From: Stenotrophomonas raiganjensis (SeqCode)
Lineage (GTDB): Bacteria; Pseudomonadota; Gammaproteobacteria; Xanthomonadales; Xanthomonadaceae
Direction: 5' to 3'
DNA: 64,000 bases
Assembly (NCBI RefSeq): GCF_030658505.1
Contig: NZ_JAUTXR010000183.1
Coordinates: 13,696 to 77,695 of the forward strand
The notes beneath the pieces are model-generated. The model made no database searches and had not been told where the DNA came from. It was given only the letters and a program-made list of their open reading frames with translations. The first letter of the stretch is position 1; each line of letters opens with the position of its first letter. Position numbers and translations under genes: made by a program. Of the stretch, positions 39,020-49,560 are shown one piece after another.

Positions 39020-40228
39020 TCAATGCGCCGTCACGGCGCGGGCAGGCGCCGACGATAGCGGATCGGCGCGCAGGCCGAACAGGGGCCGCAGCCAGCGCAC
39101 GCGGCGGATGAGCAGCTCGTGGATGAGCAGGCAGCCGCCAACGGTGCCGGCCACAAGCAGCGCGGGCTCCAGCCAGGGGCCCAGCTGCAACGGACGCAAC
39201 GCATACAGGAGCACGATCAGCACGGTCTGGTGCAGGATGTACCAGCTGAACACCGCTTCCCGGCAATAGGCCAGGCCCGGCCACGGCCGCGAAAGCAGTA
39301 CCCGCGCCCAGCCGAACAGGGCCAGCAGCATGCACCACGTATAAAGGGCGCGGCCGATGCGTTCGGTCTGGCCCCACGGCAGCGCCAACACCCAGGGCTC
39401 CAGGTCGCCCACGTGCGGCAGCCGGGACAGCGCGCGGATACCCAGCTCCACGCACAGCCCGAGCAGGGCCAGGGCCAGGGTCAGGCGGCGACCGCGCGCC
39501 AGCAGGTCCCAGCCGCGCTGCCAGCGGGCAGCAAGAAAACCGCCGAGGAACAGGGGCAGCGATTCGGCGTGCACGTAGACGTCGTTCAACAGGGCGTGGG
39601 TGGGCGGCCAGCGTGGCATCAACACCAGCAGCGCCCAGGCCAGCCACGCGACCGGCAGCGCCAGCAGCAGGCCGCCCAGCACGCGGTCACCCGGCTGCCA
39701 GCGCGGCAACGCCCCGCGCAGTGGCCGCAGCAGGCTGGCCAGCGCCACGGCCAGGACGGTGTACGGCAGCAGGTAGGCCAGGTACCAGAGGTGGTTCCAG
39801 GTGAAGCCGTATTCGGCGCCACTGAAGTGCGCGCCGGGCCAGGGCCGGAACTGCCAGTAGCGCCACAGGAACCGGGCCAGCCCCGGCGCAACGTCGCCCT
39901 TGTCCACCGCCTCGCAGTAGGCCTGCAGGGACACGATTGCGACGATACCGAACAGCAGGGGCAGCTGCAGGCGCCAGCAACGACGCAGGGTGTGCCGCAA
40001 CCGCCCCTGGCCGGGCAGGGACAGGCCAAGCGCGATGCCGCTGATGGCAAACAGCAGCGGCATCCGCCATCGGTTCATCGCAATCATCGGCCATTGCAGC
40101 CAGTCGGCGGTGTAGGCGCTTTTCAGGTGGAAATCCCAACCGCCGACATAGGCCATGGCGGCGTGGTACAGGATCAACAGGGCAAAGGCGGCGACGCGCA
40201 CGGTGTCCAGATCGTGGCGACGGTGCAT
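39020..40228 (-). CDS. Acyltransferase family 3 membrane protein
   Basis: The start at 40228 (MHRRHDLDTVRVAAFALLILYH) gives 402 residues with about ten membrane helices. The early Arg-His and the WRMPLLFAISGIALG segment are typical of acyltransferase 3 (OafA/OpgC-like) proteins that O-acylate surface glycans. Divergent from a LytTR regulator gene with a 153-bp shared upstream region, and in tandem with a PAP2 phosphatase. Confidence 0.88.
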   Translation of the reverse strand: MHRRHDLDTVRVAAFALLILYHAAMAYVGGWDFHLKSAYTADWLQWPMIAMNRWRMPLLFAISGIALGLSLPGQGRLRHTLRRCWRLQLPLLFGIVAIVSLQAYCEAVDKGDVAPGLARFLWRYWQFRPWPGAHFSGAEYGFTWNHLWYLAYLLPYTVLAVALASLLRPLRGALPRWQPGDRVLGGLLLALPVAWLAWALLVLMPRWPPTHALLNDVYVHAESLPLFLGGFLAARWQRGWDLLARGRRLTLALALLGLCVELGIRALSRLPHVGDLEPWVLALPWGQTERIGRALYTWCMLLALFGWARVLLSRPWPGLAYCREAVFSWYILHQTVLIVLLYALRPLQLGPWLEPALLVAGTVGGCLLIHELLIRRVRWLRPLFGLRADPLSSAPARAVTAH

Positions 40229-40381
40229 GGTGGATGCCAGCAGAAGGAAGCCCCACCGTGCAGGCGGCAGTGCATGTCCCACCACTGGCTGGGGCGCTGT
40301 GGCAGCGCCGTAGGGACCAGTTGTGGGCCTGCAGGGACCAATGGCAGGTGCGGCCGGGGCCGGAGCGGTGACAATGCGCGA

Positions 40382-41266
40382 ATGGAAAATGGTGATCCGG
40401 CGGTCGTGGCCGCTTCTGTGACTGCTGTGCGGGCCCGCGCGATGAATGCCGCTGCGTTCTGGTCGCTGCTGTTCCTGTCCACTGCAGCGGGCAACGTTCT
40501 GGCGAAGTGGATGCGGGCGTTGCGTGATGAGCAGTCCTTCCTGGCCGGGGCGATTTCGATCGAGGAGTTCAGCAGTGCGCTGGCCAGCCTGGGCCTGCTG
40601 GTGCTGCTGCACAGGGCCGCGCGGCGATGGCCGTTGCATGCCGATACCTGGCGGTACCGTATTGGCTTCTATGTGCTGGGAGGTATTGCCTGGTGGCTGC
40701 TGCACGTAGGTGCGATGGTGCTGCTGCGCAAGCTGGCTTTTGCGCTGGTCGGCCAGCACTACACCTACGGTGACTGGCCGGCGCAGTGGTTCTATGAGTT
40801 CTTCAAGGACGTGCAGACGTACAGCCTGCTGGTGATCGCGGTGCATGCCGCGGCCTGGTTCGGGCGCCAGCGCCAGGGCGAAGCGAGCCTGCTGGCCGAG
40901 CCCGATGTCGGCCCACCGGTGGAGCCGGTCGAGCGCCCGCAGCACTTCCTGGTGCGCAAGCTGGGCAAGGAATTCCTGGTTGCGACCGCGGATGTGGAGT
41001 ACGCCCAGGCCGCCGGCAACTACGTGAACCTGCGGGTGCGCGGCCACGACTACCCGCTGCGGATCACCATGGCGGTCCTGGAGCAGCGACTGGACCCGGC
41101 GGTGTTCCTGCGCCCGCATCGCAGCTGGCTGATCAACCGGGGGCAGCTGAACTCGATCGAGCCGCTGGATGGGGGCGAGGCACTGCTTCACATGGCCGAT
41201 GGCGCCAAGGTGCCGTGCAGCAGGCGACAGTTGCCGTTGCTCCGGGAGGCACTGGCCAGCGGGTGA
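40382..41266 (+). CDS. Membrane-bound LytTR transcriptional regulator
   Basis: 294 residues. Four hydrophobic segments fill the first ~170 residues (AAFWSLLFLSTAAGNVLA, IGFYVLGGIAWWLLHVGAMVLL), then a LytTR DNA-binding domain (residues ~195-292: FLVATADVEYAQAAGNYVNLR, RITMAVLEQRLDPAVFLRPHRSWLINRGQL). The membrane-tethered form without a receiver domain is a distinct LytTR subgroup. Divergent from the acyltransferase/PAP2 pair, which is the most likely target. Confidence 0.88.
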   Translation: MENGDPAVVAASVTAVRARAMNAAAFWSLLFLSTAAGNVLAKWMRALRDEQSFLAGAISIEEFSSALASLGLLVLLHRAARRWPLHADTWRYRIGFYVLGGIAWWLLHVGAMVLLRKLAFALVGQHYTYGDWPAQWFYEFFKDVQTYSLLVIAVHAAAWFGRQRQGEASLLAEPDVGPPVEPVERPQHFLVRKLGKEFLVATADVEYAQAAGNYVNLRVRGHDYPLRITMAVLEQRLDPAVFLRPHRSWLINRGQLNSIEPLDGGEALLHMADGAKVPCSRRQLPLLREALASG

Positions 41267-41303
41267 AGGGGCGGACGGACCCTGCGGCCCGCCCGCCACT
41301 GGC

Positions 41304-42044
41304 TTACTTCTTGTCCTTCTTGATCATCGCGTCGATGCGCGCAGCGCGGGCTTCCGAGCCCGGGTGCGAGGACATCAGGCCGCCATCGCTGGACAGCTTG
41401 CGGAACATACTGGCCAGGGCGGCCGGGTCGTAGCTGTGGCGCTTCATGAACTGGTAGCCGTACTCATCGGCCGCGCTCTCTTCCTTCTGCGAGAACTGCG
41501 CGTTGATGAAGCCTTCGGCCAGTTCGCCGAGCTGGCCCTGGCTGAGCTGGGTCAGGTTGCCGTTGCCGGACGCGGCCAGGCCTTCGCGGCCGGCCGAGGC
41601 GAGCAGGGCGGTGCGCATCTTGGTCTTGCTGTGGCCCAGCTTGACGTGGCCGATTTCGTGGCCGATCACGCCACGCACTTCATCGTCGCTGGCCATGTCC
41701 ATCAGGCCCGTGTAGACGCGGACGCAGCCGTTGGCCATCGCCCAGGCGTTGACATCGGCCGTGCGGTACACCTTGAAGTTCAGGTTCAGGCCATCCTCGT
41801 TGGCCAGGCCCTGGGTGATCTTGGCCAGGCGCTGGGCGTACGGATCGTTGCCGGCCACCACCTGGTTGTCCTTGTCCATGTAGGCGCAGGCCTGGTCGGC
41901 GGCGGCCGAGACTTCCGCGTCGGACAGGGTCAGCGCCTTGCCGGCCTTCATGCCGGTGCTGGTCAGGCCCTTCAGGTCGATGGCCGAGGCGTTGGCGGCC
42001 AGCAGGCAGGCGGCCAGGCACAGGGTGGAACGCATGATCGTCAT
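41304..42044 (-). CDS. M48-family metalloprotease (LoiP/YggG-like)
   Basis: The ATG at 42044 has an AAGGAG 10 bp upstream; a second ATG three codons later is possible. 246 residues with a signal peptide (LCLAACLLAANASA). The zinc site HEIGH and the third ligand region EESAADEYG are intact. Length and layout match E. coli LoiP (YggG), an envelope protease. Unlike LoiP it lacks a clear lipobox. Confidence 0.88.
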   Translation of the reverse strand: MTIMRSTLCLAACLLAANASAIDLKGLTSTGMKAGKALTLSDAEVSAAADQACAYMDKDNQVVAGNDPYAQRLAKITQGLANEDGLNLNFKVYRTADVNAWAMANGCVRVYTGLMDMASDDEVRGVIGHEIGHVKLGHSKTKMRTALLASAGREGLAASGNGNLTQLSQGQLGELAEGFINAQFSQKEESAADEYGYQFMKRHSYDPAALASMFRKLSSDGGLMSSHPGSEARAARIDAMIKKDKK

Positions 42045-42223
42045 TGAAATGATGCTCCTTGGGTTGGGAATGACCGCGTGGCCCCTGTTCCCGCGGCGGT
42101 GGGGAAGTCTACCGGGATCGGGCCGCCGCGTGTCCAGCCGCAGCCGGGCCCTGGCCTGCCTCGCCGCCGGGTGGACGCCTGCGGTATCATTGGCAGTCAT
42201 CTTTTGAATGCATAACCGCCGAC

Positions 42224-43349
42224 ATGATCGAACTGAATCCTGTCCGCCAGCGCATCACCGATCTGACCGATCGCGTGCTGTCGCTTCGGGGGTATCTTTG
42301 ACTACGACGCCAAGAAAGAGCGTCTTGAAGAAGTAACGCGGGAGCTGGAAAGCCCCGACGTCTGGAACAACGCCGAGTACGCCCAGAACCTGGGCCGCGA
42401 ACGTTCCAGCCTGGAAAAGACCGTGGGCGGCATCGCCTCGGTGCTTGACGGCCTGGCCGATGCCACCGAGCTGCTGGAGCTGGCCGAATCCGAACAGGAC
42501 GAGGACACCGCGCTGGCCGTGGTCGCCGACCTGGACAAGCACCAGTCGCACGTCGAGAAGCTGGAGTTCCAGCGCATGTTCTCCGGCGAGATGGACAATG
42601 CTGCGGCGTTCGTCGACATCCAGGCCGGTGCCGGCGGCACCGAAGCCCAGGACTGGGCCGAGATCCTGCTGCGCATGTACCTGCGCTGGTGCGAATCGCG
42701 CGGCTGGAAGACCGAGCTGATGGAAGTCTCCGGTGGCGACGTCGCCGGCATCAAGTCGGCCACCCTGCGCGTGGAAGGCGATTACGCCTATGGCTGGCTG
42801 AAGACCGAGACCGGCGTGCACCGCCTGGTACGCAAGTCGCCGTTCGACTCGGACAACCGCCGCCACACCAGCTTCACCTCGGTGTTCGTGTCGCCGGAAA
42901 TCGATGACAACATCGACATCACCATCAACCCGGCCGACCTGCGTACCGACGTGTACCGTTCGTCCGGTGCCGGTGGCCAGCACGTGAACAAGACCGAGTC
43001 GGCGGTGCGTATCACGCACATCCCGACCAACATCGTCGTGGCCTGCCAGACCGGCCGCAGCCAGCACCAGAACCGCGACAACGCGATGAAGATGCTGGCC
43101 GCCAAGCTGTACGAGCTGGAGATCCAGAAGCGCAACGCCGAAAAGGACGCCGTGGAAGCCACCAAGTCCGACATCGGCTGGGGCAGCCAGATCCGCAACT
43201 ACGTGCTCGACCAGAGCCGTATCAAGGACCTGCGTACCGGCATTGAACGTTCGGACACCCAGAAGGTGCTCGACGGCGACCTGGACGAGTTCGTCGAGGC
43301 CAGCCTGAAGGCCGGCCTGGCCGTGGGCTCCAAGCGCGCTGATGCCTGA
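42224..43349 (+). CDS. prfB: Peptide chain release factor 2 (programmed +1 frameshift)
   Basis: Translation begins at 42224 and reads 25 codons to CTT-TGA (42296-42301). A +1 shift on CTT skips the T at 42299 and continues with GAC, giving 374 residues. The slippery context CGGGGGTATCTTTGAC, with an internal Shine-Dalgarno-like GGGGG, is the classical prfB autoregulatory site: low RF2 slows reading of the in-frame UGA and favours the shift. Stop-codon motif SPF (RKSPFDSDN) and the catalytic GGQ ([13 protein letters not shown]) are present. Confidence 0.96.
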
Positions 43350-43415
43350 TCGACGCACCTGCGCGGATGTCGTCACCCTCGTGCGCAACGCCGAGGGTGG
43401 CTGATCACGCTTCCG

Positions 43416-43484
43416 GTAGAGCCGAGCCCATGCTCGGCTGCTGTTGGCGCAGTAGCAGATGCGTCGAGCATGGCTCGACGCTAC
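43416..43484. repeat. Inverted SMAG REP pair
   Basis: GTAGAGCCGAGCCCATGCTCGGCTG on the left and GCGTCGAGCATGGCTCGACGCTAC on the right, with GTAG ends outward. The two stems are of different sequence. Lies between prfB and the MmyB-like regulator and overlaps the longest open frame of the latter, which argues for the internal start. Confidence 0.8.
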
Positions 43485-43503
43485 AACGGGTACGGCGGTA
43501 GCG

Positions 43504-44286
43504 ATGATGCGCAGCGAAAGTGAACGCAAGGAACTCGGCGGCTTCCTCAAGGCCTGCCGCGCCCGTGTCGATCCCGCCACGCTCGGCCTGCCGGTCGGGC
43601 GCCGGCGTACTCCGGGCCTGAAGCGGGAGGAAGTGGCGCTGGCGATCGGGGTCAGTGTCAGCTGGTACACCTGGATCGAGCAGGGCCGCGAAGTGCGTGC
43701 CTCGCCCGAGGTGCTGGAGCGCCTGGCGCAGGTGCTGCGCCTGAGCGACGACGAGCGCGCCTATGCGTTCGCACTGTCCGGCTACGGTGTGCCGCTGGAG
43801 TCGCCGGACGAGAGTGTCACCGACGGCCTGCGCCAGCTGGTGGAGGCGATGCAGCCGATCCCCGCCTACGTGCGCAACACCCGTTTCGACATCCTGGCCT
43901 GGAACCCGGCCATCGCCGATCTGTTCGTGGACTACAGCCAGCTGGCGCCGCATGAGCGCAACACGCTGCGGCTGATGTTCCTGTACCCGCCGTACCGCAC
44001 GCTGATCCTCAACTGGGAGGAGATGACGCGCGGGTTGCTGGCCGGGTTCCGCGCGGCGATGGCGCAGGCGCCGGACAAGGCGCCGTTCCTGGCGTTGGTG
44101 GAGGACATCGCCGCGCACAGCGAGGAGTTCCGCCAGTGGTGGCCGGAGCACGACGTGCGCCGGTTCGACGAAGGTGCGAAGAAGCTGAACCATCCCACGC
44201 GCGGGTTGCTGGACCTGCAGTACGTGGCGCTGGTGCCGGAGAGCCGGCACGATCTTTCCCTGGTGACCTACCTGCCGCGTAGGTAG
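43504..44286 (+). CDS. XRE-family regulator with MmyB-like ligand-binding domain
   Basis: The start at 43504 (MMRSESERKELGGFLKACRARV) gives 260 residues; upstream codons fall in a REP. The helix-turn-helix (RTPGLKREEVALAIGVSVSWYTWIEQGREVRASPEVLERLAQVL) is followed by a MmyB-type domain (YVRNTRFDILAWNPAIADLF, WWPEHDVRRFDEGAKKLNHPTRGLLDLQY), thought to bind fatty-acid-like ligands. Such regulators usually control an adjacent oxidoreductase; the semialdehyde dehydrogenase downstream is a possible target. Confidence 0.9.
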   Translation: MMRSESERKELGGFLKACRARVDPATLGLPVGRRRTPGLKREEVALAIGVSVSWYTWIEQGREVRASPEVLERLAQVLRLSDDERAYAFALSGYGVPLESPDESVTDGLRQLVEAMQPIPAYVRNTRFDILAWNPAIADLFVDYSQLAPHERNTLRLMFLYPPYRTLILNWEEMTRGLLAGFRAAMAQAPDKAPFLALVEDIAAHSEEFRQWWPEHDVRRFDEGAKKLNHPTRGLLDLQYVALVPESRHDLSLVTYLPRR

Positions 44287-44779
44287 AGGGTTGTTCGGCA
44301 GGGCTGCGCCCTGCACCTGCTCAATGCAACAGCAACGGCCAAAGCCAAGGCGGGATTCCGTCGGTTGGCGGGGCGGTGTCGGAGCGCGGGGACGCCGCAA
44401 GTACGTCCCTGTAGGCTTGGCAGCCGCATCCATGCGGCTGACAGACACCCCGCACTCCGACACCGCCCCACCTTGGACAGCTTCCGCGCGGCTGTTGGTA
44501 GGTGTCGACCTTGGTCGACACATCTGTCAGATATCGATATACGAGAATGGGGTCAGATCCGTTCCAACAGATCGCAGGAAACCCGCTTCTGCTGTTGAAG
44601 TTGCCGGCCAGCGGCCGGCACTACAGCGGGTGCAGGGCGCAGCCCTGCCGATAACCCCATTCAGGCAGGTAAGTGCAGGTCACAGGATAAGCAGACGCCT
44701 TGTTGCCTCCGCCAATCGGGTCCACATTCCTGTGCAGGAGACGGGCCGCCGCCCGTTGTCGAGACACCAGGAGACCTGC
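44287..44779. repeat. 493-bp gap filled with several REP-like palindromes
   Basis: No gene seen. It contains GGCAGGGCTGCGCCCTGC (about 44299-44317), a stem around GGCAGCCGCATCCATGCGGCTG (about 44418-44440), GGTGTCGACCTTGGTCGACA (44501-44520), GTTGCCGGCCAGCGGCCGGC ending CTAC (44600-44623), and a mirror of the first unit (GCAGGGCGCAGCCCTGC, 44632-44648). At least three stem families are mixed, with the first and last units inverted to each other. The sadA-type gene starts 130 bp further on. Confidence 0.7.
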
Positions 44780-46165
44780 ATGTCCGCTGCCCCCACCACT
44801 GCCATTTCCCGCGATCCGGCCACCGGCCAGCAGATCGCCAGCCATCCCTTCGCCAGCGATGCCGAGCTGGACGCGATCCTCGATCGCGGCCAGGCCGGCT
44901 TTGCCGCCTGGAGCACCAGCAGCCTCGAACAGCGTGCGAAGGTGCTGCGTGCGATGGCCGCGGTACTGCGCCGCGACCGCGGGACGCTGGCCGCGCTGGC
45001 CACTGCCGAAATGGGCAAGGTCCAGGCCGAATCGTTGGCCGAGATCGAAAAATGTGCCGTCCTGTGCGAGTGGTATGCCGACCACGGTGCGCAGTTCCTG
45101 CGCGACGAACCGACCCAGGTCCCCGACGAAAAGGCCTACGTGTCCTACCTGCCGCTGGGCGTAGTGCTGGGCATCATGCCGTGGAACTTCCCGTACTGGC
45201 AGGTGATGCGTGCTGCCGTGCCGATCCTGATGGGCGGCAATGGCTTCCTGCTGAAGCCGGCCGAGAACATCGTCGGTACCGCGCAACTGCTCGATGCGGC
45301 CTGGCGTGACGCCGGCTTGCCGGAGGGCACATTCATCGCGGCCAACATCAGCCGCGAGGGCACCAGCCGTGCGATCGCCGATGACCGTATCGCCGCGGTG
45401 ACCCTGACCGGCAGCGTGGCCGCTGGCCGCAGCATCGCCGCCCAGGCCGGGCAAGCGCTGAAGAAGGTGGTGCTGGAACTGGGTGGCTCGGATCCGTTCA
45501 TCGTGCTGGCCGATGCCGACCTGGATGCCGCGGTCGATGCGGCGGTGGCCTCGCGCTTCCAGAACAGCGGGCAGGTCTGCATCGCCGGCAAGCGCATCAT
45601 CGTCGAAGACGCGGTCTACGACCGTTTCGTGGCGCAGTTCTGCCAGAAGGTGCAGGCGCTGACAATCGGCGATGGCCGCGACCCGGCGAACCGCATCGGC
45701 CCGATGGCGCGCCAGGACCTGCTGGAGCAGCTGGATGCGCAGGTGCGTGCTTCGGTGGAAGCCGGTGCGCAGCTGCTGGTCGGCGGCCACCAGCTGGATC
45801 GTCCGGGCGCGTTCTATGCCCCCACCGTACTGGCCGGCGTGGAGCCGGGCATGCAGGCCTTCGATACCGAAACCTTCGGGCCGGTCGCCTCGATCAGCCG
45901 CGCCCGCGATGCCGACCATGCGGTGGAACTGGCCAACCAGAGTGAGTTCGGCCTCAGCGGCAACCTGTGGACCGGCGATCGTGCACGGGCCATGCAGCTG
46001 GCGCGCCGGCTGCAGACCGGAGGCGTGTTCGTCAACGGGTTCTCCGCGTCCGATCCGCGCGTGCCGATCGGTGGCGTGAAGAAGAGCGGTTTCGGCCGCG
46101 AGCTGTCGCACTTCGGCATCCGCGAGTTCGTCAACGCGCAGACCGTGTGGTTCGACAAGCATTGA
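44780..46165 (+). CDS. NAD(P)-dependent succinate-semialdehyde dehydrogenase-like aldehyde dehydrogenase
   Basis: The ATG at 44780 (CAGGAGACCTGC upstream) gives 461 residues, the length of the Sad/YneI and GabD branch. Seen: NFPYWQVMRAAVPILMGGN, LTGSVAAGRSIA, LELGGSDPFIVL and the nucleophile Cys in NSGQVCIAGKRIIV. It probably oxidises succinate semialdehyde to succinate. Followed after 63 bp by an acetolactate-synthase-like gene on the same strand. Substrate inferred. Confidence 0.87.
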   Translation: MSAAPTTAISRDPATGQQIASHPFASDAELDAILDRGQAGFAAWSTSSLEQRAKVLRAMAAVLRRDRGTLAALATAEMGKVQAESLAEIEKCAVLCEWYADHGAQFLRDEPTQVPDEKAYVSYLPLGVVLGIMPWNFPYWQVMRAAVPILMGGNGFLLKPAENIVGTAQLLDAAWRDAGLPEGTFIAANISREGTSRAIADDRIAAVTLTGSVAAGRSIAAQAGQALKKVVLELGGSDPFIVLADADLDAAVDAAVASRFQNSGQVCIAGKRIIVEDAVYDRFVAQFCQKVQALTIGDGRDPANRIGPMARQDLLEQLDAQVRASVEAGAQLLVGGHQLDRPGAFYAPTVLAGVEPGMQAFDTETFGPVASISRARDADHAVELANQSEFGLSGNLWTGDRARAMQLARRLQTGGVFVNGFSASDPRVPIGGVKKSGFGRELSHFGIREFVNAQTVWFDKH

Positions 46166-46228
46166 CGCGTTGCTTCCAACCTTCCTGCAACGATCCATCA
46201 CCAGTCCAGCGAAAAGGACGGCATTCCA

Positions 46229-47869
46229 ATGTCCAAGGGTTCAGACCTGCTCGTCGCCGCGCTTGAGAACGAAGGCGTCGAGCGTATTTTCGGCATCCCC
46301 GGCGAAGAGAACCTCGACGTGGTCGAGTCGCTGCGCCATTCCAGCATCGAGCTGGTCATCACCCGCCACGAGCAGGCGGCGGTGTTCATGGCCGCCACCT
46401 ACGGCCGCCTCACCGGCAAGCCGGGCGTGTGCCTGGCCACGCTCGGCCCGGGCGCGCTCAACTTCACCACCGGTGCCGCCTATGCGCTCCTTGGCGCGTG
46501 GCCGGTGATCATGATCACCGGCCAGAAGGGCATCGTCGCCAGCAAGCAGGCGCGCTTCCAGATCGTCGACATCGTCAGCACGATGAAGCCGCTGACCAAG
46601 CAGGCGCGGCAGATCGTCTCGGCGCGCACCATCCCGACCATCGTCCGCGAGGCATTCCGGGTGGCCCAGGAAGAGCGCCCCGGACCGGTGCTGCTGGAGC
46701 TGCCGGAAGACATCGCGGCCGATGAAGTCGAGGGCGTGGCACTGATTCCCCCGCACGCGGTGGACCGGCCGATTGCCAGCCCGGAGGCGCTGGATCGCGC
46801 GGCCGAGATCATCCGCAGCGCCAAGCGCCCGCTGCTGATGATCGCCTCGGCCGCCTCGCGGCCACAGTCCAGCGAGGCGCTGTCGGCGTTCGTGCTGCGC
46901 GCCGGCATCCCGTTCTTCACCACGCAGATGGGCAAAGGCGCGGTGGCCGGTGGCTCGGGCCTGTACATGGGCACCGCCGCGCTGACCGAGCGCGATTACG
47001 TGCACATGGCCATCGATCAGGCCGACGTGATCGTGACCATTGGCCACGAGGTCACCGAGAAGCCGCCGTTCGTGATGCGCCCGGGTGGGCCGACCGTGAT
47101 CCATATCGGCTACTCGCAGGCGGCCGTGGAGCAGGTGTACTTCCCGCAGGTGGAGGTGATCGGCGATATCGGCCGTTCGCTGACCCAGCTGGCCGACCGC
47201 ATCGAAGGCGCAGTGCCGAACGCCGACGCACTGCTGCCGTTGCGCGCGACCATCCTCGAGCATCTGGCTGACCGTGCCGAGGAGGCCGGCTTCACGCCAC
47301 AGCGCTTGGTGCACGACGTGCGCCAGGTGATGCCGCCGGATGGCATCGTGGCCTTGGACAACGGCATGTACAAGATCTGGTTTGCCCGCAACTACCGCAC
47401 CCAGGTGGCGAACACGCTGCTGCTGGACAATGCGCTGGCGACGATGGGCGCGGGCCTGCCTTCGGCGATCATGGCCTCGATCCTGTACCCGCAGCGACGG
47501 GTGCTGGCGGTGTGCGGCGATGGTGGTTTCATGATGAACAGCCAGGAGCTGGAGACCGCGCGCCGGCTGGGCCTGAACCTGGTGGTGCTGATCCTCAACG
47601 ATGGCGCCTACGGGATGATCCGCTGGAAGCAGGCGGTGGACGGCTTCACCGACTACGGCATGACCTTCAGCAACCCGGATTTCGTCAAGTACGCCGAGGC
47701 CTACGGGTGCAGGGGGCATGAGGTGACGGCGATCGAGCAGTTCATTCCCACGCTGGAGGCGGCGTTCAGCGAGGGCGGGGTGCACCTGGTGTCGGTGCCG
47801 ATCGACTACTCGGAGAACCAGCGGGTGCTGGTGGACGAGCTGCGCCAGGCGTTCCCCGGGAACGGGTGA
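46229..47869 (+). CDS. Thiamine-diphosphate enzyme, acetolactate-synthase-like
   Basis: 546 residues with the three ThDP-enzyme domains. The activating Glu is in [12 protein letters not shown], and the cofactor motif is [11 protein letters not shown] ... LNDGAYGM. The closest pattern is the catabolic acetolactate synthase (AlsS/BudB) type, which condenses two pyruvates. No regulatory subunit gene follows, consistent with a catabolic rather than an ilv enzyme. Acetolactate decarboxylase is not in the window, so other 2-oxoacid substrates remain possible. Confidence 0.85.
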   Translation: MSKGSDLLVAALENEGVERIFGIPGEENLDVVESLRHSSIELVITRHEQAAVFMAATYGRLTGKPGVCLATLGPGALNFTTGAAYALLGAWPVIMITGQKGIVASKQARFQIVDIVSTMKPLTKQARQIVSARTIPTIVREAFRVAQEERPGPVLLELPEDIAADEVEGVALIPPHAVDRPIASPEALDRAAEIIRSAKRPLLMIASAASRPQSSEALSAFVLRAGIPFFTTQMGKGAVAGGSGLYMGTAALTERDYVHMAIDQADVIVTIGHEVTEKPPFVMRPGGPTVIHIGYSQAAVEQVYFPQVEVIGDIGRSLTQLADRIEGAVPNADALLPLRATILEHLADRAEEAGFTPQRLVHDVRQVMPPDGIVALDNGMYKIWFARNYRTQVANTLLLDNALATMGAGLPSAIMASILYPQRRVLAVCGDGGFMMNSQELETARRLGLNLVVLILNDGAYGMIRWKQAVDGFTDYGMTFSNPDFVKYAEAYGCRGHEVTAIEQFIPTLEAAFSEGGVHLVSVPIDYSENQRVLVDELRQAFPGNG

Positions 47870-47891
47870 CGCCGGCCCCGCCCGGTCTGGC

Positions 47892-47913
47892 AGGTGTCGA
47901 CCTTGGTCGACAT
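47892..47913. repeat. REP-like palindrome
   Basis: GGTGTCGACCTTGGTCGACA, the same stem as at 44501-44520, between the acetolactate-synthase-like gene and lysS. Confidence 0.6.
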
Positions 47914-48048
47914 GCAGAGCGCCAGCCAGGGTTGGCGGCTGCCGGGCGGCGGGCCGGCCCACGGCTGGGGCGGGGTGGTTTTGGTATGCTGTGGAACCGG
48001 CTGTGCCGGGTGCAAGATCCCCCCTCACTACACGATTCCCGCAGATCC

Positions 48049-49560
48049 ATGAGCGAAGCTACCGATACCCCCCCCGTCGACGAAAACAAGTTGATCGCCG
48101 AGCGCCGTGAGAAACTCAAAGCGCTGCGTGGGCAGGGCATCGCGTACCCGAACGACTTCCGTCGCGAGGACTTCGCCGGCCGCCTGCAGGAGGAGTTTGC
48201 CAACGCTGAAACCTGGACCGCCGAGGCCCTGGAAGGTAACGGCCGCCAGGTGAAGATGGCCGGCCGCCTGATGGCCAAGCGGATCATGGGCAAGGCCAGT
48301 TTCGCGCAGATCCAGGACGAGTCCGGCCGGATCCAGCTGTTCCTGCAGGGGGCCGTGCTGGGCGATGCCTACACCGCCTTCAAGGGTTGGGACGTGGGCG
48401 ACATCATCGCCGTCGAAGGCGGCCTGACCCGTACCAAGACCGGCGAACTGTCGGTCAAGGCCGAGTCGATCCGCCTGCTGACCAAGTCGCTGCGCCCGCT
48501 GCCGGACAAGTGGCACGGCCTGGCCGACGTCGAGCAGCGCTACCGCCAGCGTTACGTCGACCTGATCGTGACCCCGGAGTCACGCGCGGTGTTCATCAAG
48601 CGCTCGAAGATCATCCGCGCCATGCGCGCGTGGCTGGACAACCGCGATTTCCTGGAAGTCGAGACGCCGATGATGCATTACATCCCCGGCGGCGCGGCGG
48701 CCAAGCCGTTCACCACCCACCACAACGCGCTGGACCTGGACCTGTACCTGCGCGTGGCGCCGGAGCTGTACCTCAAGCGCCTGACCGTGGGCGGCCTGGA
48801 GCGCGTGTACGAGATCAACCGCAACTTCCGCAACGAAGGCGTCAGCACCCGCCACAATCCGGAATTCACCATGATGGAGCTGTACGAGGCCTATGCCACG
48901 TACAACGAAATCATGGACCTGACCGAAGGCGTGATCCGCGACGTGGCCAAGGCTGTCAACGGCGGCACCGAAGTCGAGTGGGACGGCGCGAAGATCGACC
49001 TGGGCCCGGCGTTCCGCCGCTGGCGCATGGACGAGGCGGTGCGCCACCACAACCCGGAAATCTCGGCGGCCGACTGCACTGACCGCGATGCGCTGCTGCG
49101 CCATTGCGAGCGCTTGAAGATCCGCGTCAAGCCGTCCTACGGTTGGGGCAAGCTGCTGCTGGAGATCTTCGAAGCGACCGTCGAGCACACCCTGATCCAG
49201 CCGACCTTCATCACCGACCATCCGGTGGAGGTCTCGCCGCTGGCCCGCGCCAACGACAATGATCCGGGCTACACCGACCGCTTCGAGCTGTTCGTCAACG
49301 GCAAGGAGCTGGCCAATGGTTTCTCCGAACTGAACGATCCGGAAGACCAGGCGCAGCGCTTCCAGGCCCAGGTGGCGGCGAAGGAGGGCGGCGACGACGA
49401 GGCGATGCACTACGACGCCGACTACATCCGTGCGCTGGAGTACGGCATGGCCCCGACCGGCGGTCTCGGCATCGGTGTCGATCGTCTGGTGATGCTGCTG
49501 ACCGGCAGCAGCTCGATCCGCGACGTGCTGCTGTTCCCGTACATGCGTCCGGAGCAGTAA
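48049..49560 (+). CDS. lysS: Lysyl-tRNA synthetase, class II
   Basis: The ATG at 48049 gives 503 residues. N-terminal OB anticodon-binding domain ([29 protein letters not shown]), then the class II core with motif 2 ([20 protein letters not shown]) and motif 3 ([12 protein letters not shown]). Located next to prfB and the rpf genes, as in Xanthomonas (there named lysU/lysS). Confidence 0.96.
   Translation: MSEATDTPPVDENKLIAERREKLKALRGQGIAYPNDFRREDFAGRLQEEFANAETWTAEALEGNGRQVKMAGRLMAKRIMGKASFAQIQDESGRIQLFLQGAVLGDAYTAFKGWDVGDIIAVEGGLTRTKTGELSVKAESIRLLTKSLRPLPDKWHGLADVEQRYRQRYVDLIVTPESRAVFIKRSKIIRAMRAWLDNRDFLEVETPMMHYIPGGAAAKPFTTHHNALDLDLYLRVAPELYLKRLTVGGLERVYEINRNFRNEGVSTRHNPEFTMMELYEAYATYNEIMDLTEGVIRDVAKAVNGGTEVEWDGAKIDLGPAFRRWRMDEAVRHHNPEISAADCTDRDALLRHCERLKIRVKPSYGWGKLLLEIFEATVEHTLIQPTFITDHPVEVSPLARANDNDPGYTDRFELFVNGKELANGFSELNDPEDQAQRFQAQVAAKEGGDDEAMHYDADYIRALEYGMAPTGGLGIGVDRLVMLLTGSSSIRDVLLFPYMRPEQ

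Noticed and set aside
35157..39647. 1496-codon minus-strand frame
   Set aside because: Spans the VIT-domain gene and the PAP2 and acyltransferase genes in a wrong frame; low-complexity Arg/Gln/Pro-rich translation.
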